Assembly (NCBI GenBank): GCA_027475525.1
Contig: JAMWFC010000111.1
Span: 62,001-126,000 of the forward strand
Length of the DNA: 64,000 bases
Direction: 5' to 3'
From: Macrolepiota albuminosa
Taxonomy: Eukaryota; Basidiomycota; Agaricomycetes; Agaricales; Agaricaceae
Shown here: one piece after another, positions 32,989-43,739 of the stretch
Position numbering within the stretch: the first letter of the stretch is position 1
Layout of the letters: each line of letters opens with the position of its first letter
Notes under the pieces: generated by a model
Seen by the model: only the letters and a program-made list of their open reading frames with translations
The model's database searches: none
What the model was told of the DNA's origin: nothing
Program-made: the position numbers and the translations under genes

Positions 32989-33785
32989 TGTCACGACCCC
33001 TCCCCTCCGGGCCCACCCCGGGACACCCCCGGAACACCATCCGGGACCCTCCCTCCGACCCCACAGGACACGCCCCGCCATCACGACCGCCGACACCGCC
33101 ATCAGCTGCCCCCAGCCCCGATCAACGATCGGATCACGCGACTCGCTCCGGACATCGCGCATCACGCATCACGGCCCCATCCGCGCCAATTGATCGTGCG
33201 CCCCACACGCGCGATCCTGGTATACAGCCCCTGCCGCTACTCAATGACCCCCGGAACCCATCCCAGACATCCCGGAACCCCGAGACCCGGCCCCGTAGTA
33301 CTTATAGTGTAGCTCCCTGTTGTATTCGGTAGTCTTGATATTGCATACACTGTTACTTTGGATATTGCGTGCCCCTTGTTATAGTGTAGCTCCCTGTTGT
33401 ATTCGGTAGTCTTGATATTGCATACACTGTTACTTTGGATATTGCGTGCCCCTTGCTTGACTGGTACGCCTTGATTGGTACGCTTCAACTGGCACGCCTG
33501 AGTATTCGCGTGCTCTAAGTTTTGGTACGCACTTTGCGACTCTTAATTTACTAACTTGGTCTCGTCTTAGAACCTCCGGTTCACGACTCGACCCCCCCTC
33601 ACTCTCAGTTACCTCCAACCCAAAACCCCCGAACACTAGTCCCCTCTCCCAGGATTACCCCTGTCCTTGTCTTGAACCCCGGAGTCCTAGCCCCAGAGTT
33701 CCAGACACCCAAGTATTCGTAGGTCAAGTCTGCATCGTAAGGGCGTTGCTTTCCCGGAAAGCCCCCGACTCAGCGGAACCTGACA
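32989..33785 (+). repeat. 5' LTR of young Gypsy-A
   Basis: 797 bp, TG...CA. One 77-bp unit is duplicated at about 33305/33382. Apart from duplications and scattered substitutions it matches the 3' LTR closely, which argues for a recent insertion. Confidence 0.95.
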
Positions 33786-33818
33786 TAATATCAAGACTCC
33801 CTCCTTACACCGTTCTTG

Positions 33819-36800
33819 ATGGCTACGTATACTCACACTTACTACCCCACGGAGTACCAGACCGACCCTTACGGACGCCCGGTACCCGATCACTACTCCG
33901 CGCAGACCCCCCGCCCCGTCTATCCACCTCTCCCGTACGAACCTCCATATCTCCACCGCCACTGGGCCCCCGACCCGTCCCTCTACGACCTGGGGCCCTC
34001 AGCCAGCTGGGCCCCTCCCCTCCATATCTCCACCGCCACTGGGCCCCCGACCCGTCCCTCTACGACCTGGGGCCCTCAGCCAGCTGGGCCCCTCCACCCA
34101 ATTTAGCCATGGCACGACCCGTGGAGGTCCCCTCGTACCGGAGCATCCCCGGGGGCCTGCCGGAGACCCCACCTGTACCCAGTGGACCTCGCCCGATTCC
34201 CCCCAGCGAGGGCCCCTTTGCACCCACCCCCTACTACGGTTATCAGCGCCCCGTCCCCCAACCCCGAGAACCCCGAGGACCCCCCTCGTCATTACCCAGC
34301 CGCCGCTCCACCCGCTCAAACCCCTCCCTCACCAATGGGACGACGACGCCTCGAGGAGTATGAATGGCAACGGGACGAGGTACTCCGCTCCCTCAGGATC
34401 TCGCCAGAGAACTTCGCGCAATGGACAAGGACGCTGCTCGTGGAATTCGGACACGACGACTTTGAAGGCACTCCGGAGGAATGGGCTCACTGCCTGGTCG
34501 AATTCGGGGATCGCCTCACGCGAGGAGAACTCCCGGAGCAAACCATGGTAAAGTATAGGCGCAATACGATCCTCTGGGAAGAATTACAGCAACTGCTCGA
34601 CGAAGTCCACGCGTCCCCCTCCCCTCGGCCCCTCAACGACCCCGCGGACCCAGGTCGCTCGATTCACATTCGACGGGAACCCCCGGAACCGGCCCCAGCA
34701 GTCCCGGCAGCCCCCACGGTCCCCACTCTGGAGCAACGACAACGGGAAGAACGGCAGAACGCCTCAGCCATATTACGGTCCCTCAACCCGACTGGAGGCC
34801 TCTTCGATCAACCCGCTGCTCGCACGGTAGGCTTGTCAACTCGCCGCAGGGCTAACTCCGTTCCTAGTACCTTCGAGACCTGGGGGCAGCCCCAGAGACC
34901 CCTGGAACCCCTCCCGCGAATGGACAACGCCCGACCCCCGCCCCCGACGAACCCCGGTAGAGCCCGGGTGGACATCCCTAGTACGGACGACACACTATGC
35001 TACATTGACGAGCTCACGTGCGACAACAACGAACAATGTCCTGCGCCCACGCCCGCCCCGGCACCAGCACCGCCCCCCACGTCCGCCCCGGCCTTTCCGG
35101 AACGCAACTTCCGCCGCAATCTGCCACCCCACTTTGACCTACGGAACCCCCCGTGACCCCCGATGCAAGCCCGACCCTCCCGGGTTGAACGTCCCCCGTG
35201 CAACCCGGCACCCGACCCAGCACCTAATCCCCCTCCGCCCGACCCGACACCGCCGAACCCTCCCCGACCGCCTCCGCCACCCCCAGCTGAACCTCGAGGA
35301 CGACCCCCAGGCCCTCCACCTCCGCCACTCCCGGCGTGGAGACCCGGCCCCCCTCCTGGCAGGAACGAACCCCCTTGGGACAACGGGCCTCCCGGGCGTG
35401 GTCCCCCAGGTGAGCCGCCCGGAGGAGGACCTCCCGGCGGGTGGGGCCCCGCCCTTGGTGCTTTTCCTCCTCAAGGAGGGGGGGGTAATCATTACTACTA
35501 CTATTACAATGCTGGCCCTCCCCCCCCGCCCTTGGTGCTTTTCCTCCTCAAGGAGGGGGGGGTAATCATTACTACTACTATTACAATGCTGGCCCTCCCC
35601 CCGCAACGCTGCCGGACCGGACGACGCTCGCGACGCCCTCGCCCGCGAAGGACGATTGGACATCCAAAAGCCCGATGCTTTCACGGGCCGGGACCCCCGA
35701 AAATGGCGTACCTTCCTCACTCAGTGTCTCAATATGTTTCAGGCAAAGCCGCTCACGTTTCAGGTTGACAGCTCCCGGGTGGCCTTTGCCGTGTCGTACC
35801 TCCAGGGGATCGCCTTCGATCACTACACGGCCCTCATCCAGTTCGACCCCAACAACCCGGCACTCACTCGCTGGCAAGCCTTGGGATCGCCTTCGATCAC
35901 TACACGGCCCTCATCCAGTTCGACCCCAACAACCCGGCACTCACTCGCTGGCAAGCCTTCGTCGACGAGTTCTCTGGAAATTCGGGATATACGACACTGT
36001 GGCCGAGGCCGAGGACAACCTCTTCAACCTCCGGATGCGCTCTGAAGAACGTTTCACTACCTTCATCGTACGTTTTGAAAAGGAAGCTTACGAGACAGGT
36101 TGGAATTACAGCGCCCTCCGGTACGCCCTCCGCCGCGCCCTCCCACAAGTTTTGAAAAGGAAGCTTACGAGACAGGTTGGAATTACAGCGCCCTCCGGTA
36201 CGCCCTCCGCCGCGCCCTCCCACAATGTATCAAGGACGTCCTCTGACTCGCCCCGAAACAACCCTCCTATGACGGATACAAGGCCCTCGTCATGCAGATC
36301 GATCAGCGCTACTGGGAAGACCGCAGCGAGTATTCGAATTCCCGACCCCCCTGGAACCCTAGAGGAGGACCCCCTTGGCCCTCCGGCGAAGCCCCCAACC
36401 CCCAAGGTCGGAACCCCGGTCCCCCCGCGTTCCCTGGCGGCCGACCCCCGGTGAGTCGCGGCCCGCCCAATGCTAACCCCGGCAGCGGCGCCCGCCCCCA
36501 GGCCCAACTCAACGCTGCCGTGGCCGCCCACGACCCGGGCGACGTGCCAAGCCCCGAGGAACCCCCGGAAGACCCCGAAGACTTCGACTTCGATGACGAG
36601 CAGGACGAGGAGGCCCTCCGAGCCAACCGGCTTCAAAAGAAGGGACGACCCTGGATCAAAGTCCCGACGGATGTGCAGGAACGACGGAGAAGGGAGGGTG
36701 TCTGCATACTCTGTGGTGAGAAAGACCCTGGATCAAAGTCCCGACGGATGTGCAGGAACGACGGAGAAGGGAGGGTGTCTGCATACTCTGTGGTGAGAAA

Positions 36801-36911
36801 GACCATTTCATTTCCGAGTGCCCCAAACGACAGGTCATGGGACGTGCCACCTGGACCTTCGAAGGGGAGGACGCCACCTACGAGTATTCGGAAAACGACC
36901 CGGCGATTTAG
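33819..36911 (+). CDS. gag: Gypsy-A Gag polyprotein (frames broken by 77-bp duplications)
   Basis: Starts at ATG 33819 (MATYTHTYYPTEYQTD). A Pro/Tyr-rich N-terminus is followed by a domain with RDEVLRSLRISPENFAQWT near 34370-34440, a long Pro/Gly-rich linker (35160-35450), and the capsid region from about 35610 (DIQKPDAFTGRDPRKWRTFL). Near 36690 lies a CCHC knuckle beginning CILCGEKD. It is interrupted by a 77-bp duplication (36647/36724); the second copy continues HFISEC, so skipping one unit gives CX2CX4HX4C. Further duplications sit at 33943, 35451, 35806 and 36072, and a TGA at 35154-35156 replaces a probable CGA. The frame ends TAG at 36909-36911. Gag builds the particle and binds the RNA. 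If the duplications are artefacts, only one or two genuine defects remain. Confidence 0.82.
36647..36804 (+). repeat. 77-bp tandem duplication across the zinc knuckle
   Basis: The unit starting at 36647 is repeated at 36724 with no mismatch. It splits CX2C from HX4C. Because 77 is not a multiple of 3, it also shifts the frame. Confidence 0.95.
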
Positions 36912-37440
36912 ACCCGGAAGACACCCTAAATCGCGGAATCGACCCCGACGTCTTCTCCGCCCCGGTCTCACATCTTCGCTCTACGACACTCATACAGGAC
37001 ACCCTCACGGCTTACCTACCCTCCCACTCTTCGCACTCCCTCCTCCTCAAAACCCGCCTCACCCCCTCCGGAACTCCCCTCAACACCCTCGTCGACAGTG
37101 GCGCCACCGACAACTTCATCGATGAAGCATGGTCTACCTTCGCCCCGGAACCCGCCCAGCGACTCCCGGTCCCGGTACGACTCTGCCTCTTTGACGGAGA
37201 CGCCTCTACGGCAGGGGACATCACCCACTTCGTGCGTATGCCCGTTACCTTCGCCAACGGACAGACTCACAACCTCCGGATATTGATAACAAAACTCCAC
37301 CCTTCCGCACCCCTGGTCTTAGGGCTCCCGTGGCTCCGGGACACTAACCCCCACATCGATTGATAACAAAACTCCACCCTTCCGCACCCCTGGTCTTAGG
37401 GCTCCCGTGGCTCCGGGACACTAACCCCCACATCGATTGG
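36818..37440 (+). CDS. pol: Gypsy-A retropepsin module 1 (active-site DSGA)
   Basis: The frame 36818-37363 overlaps the end of gag in the -1 frame, which would suit frameshift expression of pol. The retropepsin loop LNTLVDSGATDNFIDEAW lies near 37080-37130. The flap-side and C-terminal segment (LVLGLPWLRDTNPHIDW) is at 37310-37360 and again at 37390-37440, because a 77-bp unit is duplicated at 37283/37360. The module is about 115 residues, the usual size for one subunit of a homodimeric retropepsin. It would process the Gag-Pol polyprotein. Confidence 0.8.
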
Positions 37441-38298
37441 CGGCACCTCACCCTTTGCCTGACCTGGGACCCGACCCCCGACGACCAGCAACTCCCCTTC
37501 GACATCCCCCACTCCTCAAACCCAACCCCAAAGGACCCCCTGGACGAGCCCCCACCACCCCCTGGACTCCAGTCTCATTCGTCCCGATCCTTCATCATCA
37601 ATGCCAGGCTGGACGGCGCCCCGGGACCGATATCGGCCCTTATCGACAGCAGAGCCACCGGGTTTTCATCAGCGATGCCCTCGACCTCCCCCACGACTCC
37701 CTCGACCAGCCCCTCTGCCTGCAGCGCCTCGACGGCCCCCCTCCTCCTCCGGCCCCATCCAAAGGTCTCACTCGGGACGCGTGACCCTGGACAACAACTA
37801 CGAGTTCACTTCCAACTTCCTGGTCACGCGACTTCACGAATCGACCCCGATGGTGCTGGGACTACCCTGGCTGCGCGACACGAACCCCGACATCGATTGG
37901 AGGACGCTCACTATGACCTTCCCGGGGCCCGAAGACCACCCCTCAACCGCCGTGCACCTCCGGGCTCTAGGAAGCGACCTGACGCCTGACACCCCCGGAA
38001 CGACTGCCGCGCCCCCCACGCATGCACCACCCACGCCTGTCCGAGACTGCAAGGCCCCCGATCGACCCCCAAACATTCCTCGGAACAAGTACAAAGGGCC
38101 GAACTACCCCTGCCGGTCTCAGACACGCGTCACACCCGCTCCGGCCAATGCTTCCGCGACCCCGATCGACCCGAGCGCACTCGACATTAGGATTCTCAGA
38201 CACGCGTCACACCCGCTCCGGCCAATGCTTCCGCGACCCCGATCGACCCGAGCGCACTCGACATTAGGATCATTGGGGCCGCCCCCTTTGCCTGCCTC
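37441..38298 (+). CDS. pol: Gypsy-A second retropepsin-like module (DSRA)
   Basis: About 160 codons after module 1 the same fold signature recurs. ARLDGAPGPISALIDSRATG (near 37600-37660) has the active-site Gly replaced by Arg. It is followed by a one-base loss (GGGTTTTCATC where GGGGTTTTCATC is expected from the old copy), then YEFTSNFLVTRL and VLGLPWLRDTNPDIDW (37850-37900). The old copy has the same DSRA module at 11265-11520. The first Asp is kept, but DS(G/T) is not, so the module may be catalytically weak or structural. A 77-bp duplication at 38117/38194 lies in the linker before RT. Confidence 0.72.
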
Positions 38299-39890
38299 AT
38301 GAGGGATGGAACTCCCACGTTTCAGCTACACACCTCGCCCTCTCTCCCGGAAGAACACCTACGAGGGGACGCTATTTCCCCGGAACAGAAAACCGAGGAG
38401 CAAATCCTCCAAGAAGTAGTTCCCCCGGAGTACCACGAGTTCGCTGATGTATTCTCCGAAGGAGACGCCAAGGAGATCCCCCCTCACCGCCCCTATGATC
38501 ACACCATCGACCTCGAGGAAGGAGCCACCCCCCCTTTCGGCAAGGTCTACAACATGTCGGAGGTCGAACTCCGGGCTCTCAAGGACTACCTCAACGAAAT
38601 GCTCGGTAAGGGATTCATCCGACCCTCCGCCTCCGCCGCCGGAGCCCCGGTTCTATTCGCCAAGAAGAAGGACGGCTCGCTCCGACTCTGTGTCGACTAC
38701 CGGGGACTCAATAAGATCACCAAGAAGAACCGCTACCCGCTCCCGCTCATTGGCGATCTGGTCGATCAACTCCGCAGCGCCAAGGTTTATACGAAGATCG
38801 ACCTCCGCTCCGGTTATAACAACGTCCGCATCGCCCCAGGACACGAGTTGAAAACCGCGTTCCGCACGCGGTATGGTCTGTTTGAATACCTTGTGATGCC
38901 TTTCGGAATGACTAACTCCCCCGCCACGTTCCAATACTTCATGAACGACATCTTCCATGACATGAGCGACGTCTTCGTGATCGTCTACCTGGACGACATC
39001 CTCATTTATTCCAACTCGCCAGAGGATCACCAGAAGCATGTCAGGCAAGTCCTCGAACGCCTCCGGGAGCACAACCTCCACGCCAAGCCCGAGAAGTGTT
39101 CATTCCATATGGAAGAGGTTGAGTATCTTGGCGTCATAGTATCCCCGAATGGCGTTCGCATGGACCCCCACAAGGTCGAGGCCATCGTCAACTGGCCGCA
39201 GCCCCGGAACATCAAGGAAGTACAATCTTTCCTGGGTTTCGCTAACTTCTACCGGCGGTTCATAGATAACTACTCTGGTATCACGAAACCCCTCAACCGG
39301 CTCACGCGCAAGGACGTCGCCTGGAACTGGGACAGTAAGTGCCAGAGTGTCTTTAACCTGCTCAAGGAGGCTTTCACGACCGCCCCCGTACTCCGGCACT
39401 ACGACCCGACCCTCCCGATTATCCTGGAATGTGACGCTTCCAACTACGCCATCACCGGGATTCTCTCGCAGATGGAACCTGCCGGAGGGGAGCCCCGGCC
39501 AGTTGCCTTCTACACCCGGTCCATGATCGACGCCGAGCTCAACTACAACATCTACGACAAGGAACTCCTCGCCATCGTCGAAGCCTTCAAGCAATGGCGA
39601 GCCTACCTCGAGGGAGCCTGGCACACATCTACGACAAGGAACTCCTCGCCATCGTCGAAGCCTTCAAGCAATGGCGAGCCTACCTCGAGGGAGCCCAGCA
39701 CCGGATTCAGGTCTACTCGGATCACAACAACCTGCAGTACTTCACCACGACCAAACAGCTTAGTCGACGGCAGGCCTGGTGGTCCAAGGTGCTCTCGGAA
39801 TACGACTTCACAATCCAGTACCGCCCGGGACGACTCGGAGCTAAACCCGACGCCCTCACCTGTCGACCGGATGTCTATCCCAAGAAGTTG
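38299..39890 (+). CDS. pol: Gypsy-A reverse transcriptase and RNase H
   Basis: A continuous frame from 38299 carries the RT domain: [50 protein letters not shown] and the catalytic YLDD ([12 protein letters not shown], about 38985-39010), then [10 protein letters not shown] and [20 protein letters not shown]. RNase H follows with [33 protein letters not shown] and [11 protein letters not shown], keeping the Asp-Glu-Asp set. A 77-bp duplication (39551/39628) breaks the frame between [10 protein letters not shown] copies; the second frame resumes at 39594. All expected RT catalytic residues are intact, so this part could be functional once the duplication is ignored. Confidence 0.92.
39551..39704 (+). 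repeat. 77-bp tandem duplication in RNase H
   Basis: Unit at 39551 repeated at 39628. Skipping one copy reconnects the RNase H frame (AYLEGA...[11 protein letters not shown]). Confidence 0.95.
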
Positions 39891-41300
39891 TTCGAGGCGG
39901 AACGCAATGCGTTCAATCATCGCGTGGTGATCCCTCCCGAACATCTGAATGCCGTACTGATCTTAAACAATGAAGGAACCCTGAACCAGATCCGCCGCGC
40001 TCCCCGAGACAAGTACTTCACCGATCACGACCCCCGAAACTCTTCCGACGAAACCGACCGGGACCCCGCCTTCTCCCTGTCCCCCGACGAAAAACTCCTC
40101 CTCCGGGACGGCCGCATCTACGTCCCGGATCACGCCCGACTCCGCTACGACGTCCTCCGTCAACACCACGATCACAAGCTCCGGGGACACCCTGGAATAC
40201 GTAAGACTCTCCAGCTGATCTCCCGGACTTACTTTTGGCCAGGGTTGAAGAAGGACGTGACCCGCTACATTCGATCATGTGAACCCTGCCTCCAGGCCAA
40301 GGTTCCCCGACACCGGCCATATGGACTCCTGAAACCCCTACCAGTCGGTCGACGCCCCTGGTCCTCCATATCCCTGGACCACATCGTCGAACTCCCGGAA
40401 TCTGAAGGGTTCGATGCCATTCTCGTTGTTGTGTGCAGGCTAACCAAACAGGGCATCTTCCTACCCTGCCACACCACGGACACCGCCCCGGACTTCGCCC
40501 GGCTGTTCCTCGAGCACGTCTTCGCCAAACATGGACTCCCAGACGACATACCACGGACACCGCCCCGGACTTCGCCCGGCTGTTCCTCGAGCACGTTTTC
40601 GCCAAACATGGACTCCCGGACGACATCGTCTCCGACCGTGGTCCCCTCTTCGTGTCCAAGTTTTGGACTTCCCTGTGTAAGGCACTCGAAGTAAAGACTA
40701 ACCTCTCTACCACCTACCACCCCGAAACCGACGGCCAGACCAAAAGGGTCAACCAGTCCCTCGAGCAGTACCTCCGACTGTACGTCAACTACCTGCAGGA
40801 CAACTGGCGCGCCGAGCTCCCCCTGGCCGAATTCACTTACAACAATACACCGCACTCTGCCACCGGGGTATCCCCTTTCTTTGCCAACAAAGGATACCAC
40901 CCTCGACTGACACTCTCGCTCCGAGACATCCCGTCGCACGCCGCCCACGAGGTCGCCCGGGATCTCCAATCCCTTCACGAGTTTCTCCGGGAAGAGATCG
41001 ACATCGCGAACCGGGCCTACGTGAAACACGCCGACCAGAAACAGGAAGACACCCCCGACTGGGCCCCCGGGACAAAGGTATGGTTAGATCGACGACACCT
41101 CCGCACCCGCCGGCCCTCCCCAAAACTCGATCACAAGCGTCTCGGCCCGTTCAAGATATTGAAGAAGGTCTCATCCCACGCCTACAAGATCGAGCTCTCC
41201 CCGGGACTAAAAGGTCTGCACCCGGTATTCCACGTCTGAAGAAGGTCTCATCCCACGCCTACAAGATCGAGCTCTCCCCGGGACTAAAAGGTCTGCACCC
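39891..41300 (+). CDS. pol: Gypsy-A integrase (D,D-35-E Glu replaced by Lys)
   Basis: The HHCC finger is at about 40165-40290 ([14 protein letters not shown] ... CEPCLQAK). The catalytic core has SLDHIVELP (first Asp, about 40375), [11 protein letters not shown] (second Asp, about 40630) and [13 protein letters not shown] (about 40720-40755). The residue 36 positions after the second Asp, which is Glu in the D,D-35-E family, is Lys here. Downstream [11 protein letters not shown], the GPF(K)ILK-like segment and HPVFHV complete the C-terminal domain. 77-bp duplications at 40474/40551 (two mismatches between copies) and 41161/41238 break the frame. The Lys comes from a likely CpG-to-CpA change (ACC GAA to ACC AAA). 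Confidence 0.88.
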
Positions 41301-41314
41301 GGTATTCCACGTCC
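41161..41314 (+). repeat. 77-bp tandem duplication between integrase and chromodomain
   Basis: Unit at 41161 repeated at 41238 without mismatch, both encoding part of [20 protein letters not shown]. Skipping one copy restores the frame into the chromodomain. Confidence 0.95.
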
Positions 41315-41601
41315 GCCTCCTGGAACGACACCCCCCGGATCCTTTCCCCGAACGGCGCCCCAAGCCCCCTCCCCTGGTTGAGGTCGAGGACGAGTACCAC
41401 TACGAGATCGAAGACATCCTTGACTCCCGGAATATTTGTGGACGACCCCACTTCCTCGTACGATGGAAGGGATACGGCCCGGAAGACAACACCTGGGAAC
41501 CGCGTCGAAACCTCGAAGGCGCCCTTGACAAGCTCCGGGACTTTCAACGACGGCACCCGGGAAACGACCTTCCCGGGCGCAGGACTCACAGATGGCAGTA
41601 G
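41301..41601 (+). CDS. pol: Gypsy-A chromodomain, end of Pol
   Basis: The frame ends TAG at 41599-41601. [20 protein letters not shown] and [14 protein letters not shown] (about 41403-41500), followed by a helix with [10 protein letters not shown], match the chromodomain of chromoviral integrases, including the aromatic residues (Tyr, Trp, Trp). Chromodomains steer integration toward marked chromatin. It is intact except that the 77-bp duplication at 41161/41238 separates it from the integrase frame. Confidence 0.9.
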
Positions 41602-41803
41602 TGGGCGTAACCCCCGCCTCTGGGCCTAGTAGGGATTCAACTCCCATGTATATTTTCTGCTTTCACTTTCTAGATCTTACTCCCTCGTTAGTACCTTTTC
41701 TCACCGTAGCGCCCCGAAGTCGGGGCAGGGTCTCTCTTCCAACCTTCTCGCCACCTTACGACTCCTTATTTACTTACTCCGGCGAATCAAGTATATACAT
41801 TTT

Positions 41804-43613
41804 CTATAGGTACATTACTCTACAGTTGGCAATGACAAGAAAACGAGATGGACGAAAACAACAAGAAAAAAGAAACAAACGCAAAACACCGCCCCTAACC
41901 GGAACTCCCCTCGGCCAACCCTGGAAATCCTCCCCCACCCCCTCTGGACCGTGCTCTCGCAACACCTCCTCGGCCAGCTGCTCCCAGGACGGGAGCTGCT
42001 CGCCCTCGTCCAAAATGCGCTCAAACCACGATCCCGGGGCCAGGACGTTCCTCCGGCGGTGCGCGCCCACCAGCCTCCCCAGCAAATCTAGACCCCGCTC
42101 CACTTCGGGGCTCCCCGCCTCTGACCGTAGCCCCTCTTGGAGAGACGCGAGTGCCGCGGCGGCCCCGTCGAGAAGCAGACGGTGCTCCCGAGCCCAGCCT
42201 GGAAATATTAGTACGACCTAGGCATGATGAGGGGGGACACTCACTCAAGGAGGCCATGCGCCCAATGACCACGTCCCGGCGCAAGGCCTCGACCAACCCC
42301 GGGCTCGAGGGACCTCGCTCCGGGAGTCCAACCCCCTGCCCCAGCCTGGCCCTCATGGCGTCCAGCTGAGCCTCAGCTCCCCCTCGGGCCACCCTCGCCT
42401 CCTCCAGCTCCCGGAGGGCCATCTCGCGGTCCTCCTCCAGCCTCCTCCCTCGCCCCCTCCTCGCGCTCCCCCCGCTCCCGGTCGGCCTGCTCGAGGCGCT
42501 CCTGCAGAGCCCTCACTTCAACGTCCAGCGGTCGTCCGGACAGGGGAGAGAACGTCGCCGGGGAGAGGCACGCTGGGGGAGTCAGGGGCGGGGTTTCTGC
42601 AGGCAGGCGCGCCCTCTTAGAGGGCCCTGGGGAGGGACTAGGCGACGCCCGCCTCTTCCCCTTGTCGGGGCACCCCCTGCGACCCTCGTGACTGCTGGCC
42701 CCGGCCCGGGTCACCCGACGGGTGATCAGGACCATGGGCCGCCCCCGGCCCCCCACCCGAACGACCCCTTGACCCCCCGACCCCCCACTGGGCGCCTCAG
42801 CGGGCGCTGCGGAATCCTTCCCCACCGGCTCCACCACCCAGTCCCGCTCCTCCACTCCCATCCTCCGAGTAACCCCAGCCAGCGGCCACCCCTGCTCCCG
42901 GGAGACACACCGCGCCCTCCACAGCGCCGATACGGAGCACCGCTCATGGTTCTGGCGGCAGGCCTCGCAAACGGACGTATCGCGGCAGGACGAGGGGCCC
43001 GGAACCTCGAACAGGCAAGGGACCACGCGCCGGGCGCAGTGCAGGCACTGCACCGAGATCAGCACAAAGACCAGAAGGTGAGAGCCCACTCACCGGTCTG
43101 TTGCTCACGCACCAGGCGTGGGCAGGTAAGCCCCGGAGCCTCTCAAGGGCCCCCTCAAACAACTCTTGCGTAACGCCCTCCCACGCAATGCGTTGACCCT
43201 CCGGGACCTCTGAAACGGCCCCTATCGCCATCCCGGAGCGACGAAAGCAGGGGGCAGGAAGCCTAGGACGGGGAGGGGGTTGAGGGCGGGGAGGGCGGAC
43301 AGTCATCCGCACAAGGGTAGGCGCGGGATGACTGGGGCGGGACTCCAGGAGAACGCTGGGACCAGCCTCGGGAATAGACTCCGGGAGTCGGCTGGGACCC
43401 GCCTCCAGGGCCAGAATGTTGCGTTGTTCTGAAAAGGAAAGGTCAGTGGGGTAAAGGGGCGGCACGGGAGTACTCACGTTGCTCGACGAGCGCCGCCACG
43501 CGCTCCTGGTCAAGACAAGCCCGGTAACGCGCATCCCGGGCTTCCCACGCCATGAGGGGCACGACCTCATTCGTTTGCGGGGGCGTCGGGGAATGCGTTG
43601 GCGTACGCGACAT
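41804..43613 (-). CDS. Antisense spliced gene of Gypsy-A: Zn-cluster-like coiled-coil protein
   Basis: Opposite strand to pol, between the chromodomain and the 3' LTR. Exons: 43613-43478, 43428-43094, 43047-42245 and 42198-41804. Introns of 49, 46 and 46 nt all have GTGAGT donors and TTTTCAG, GGTGCAG or TTTCCAG acceptors; joins 1 and 2 are in frame. Exon 1 starts MSRTPTHSPTPPQTNEVVPL. Exon 3 opens with CLHCARRVVPC and, 15 residues on, CEACRQNHERC: CX2CX6C-X15-CX2CX6C, close to the Zn2Cys6 binuclear pattern (usual loop 5-12). Then come Pro/Arg/Gly-rich, basic (KGKRRASPS) and coiled-coil parts (ALQERLEQADRERGERE, LRELEEARVARG), and a Trp-rich C-terminal domain (GSWFERILDEGEQLPSWEQL). Exon 3 has a one-base frame slip near 42450. 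Nuclear DNA or RNA binding is a guess. The same gene, decayed, is at 16575-19927. Confidence 0.8.
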
Positions 43614-43726
43614 GGTTGAACTTGACGGTAAAATTTTTTCGATACGTGGCAGGTCAGGTGCCGGATCCCACGGTTGACCCCCGGTCCGAACCACTGGCTA
43701 TGCGCGCCTCGGAGGGTCTCGGCGCT

Positions 43727-43739
43727 GAGGGGGGGGTGA
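43727..43739 (+). promoter_or_regulatory. Polypurine tract of young Gypsy-A
   Basis: GAGGGGGGGGTGA lies immediately before the 3' LTR and serves as plus-strand primer in reverse transcription. No standard tRNA-complementary primer-binding site (TGG...) follows the 5' LTR (33786 onward reads TAATATCAAGACTCC), so minus-strand priming may be non-canonical. Confidence 0.85.

Noticed and set aside
36880..36911. A canonical -1 slippery heptamer at the gag-pol overlap
   Set aside because: GGAAAAC near 36890 does not fit the X XXY YYZ rule in the gag frame. Frameshifting remains possible but no signal can be named.
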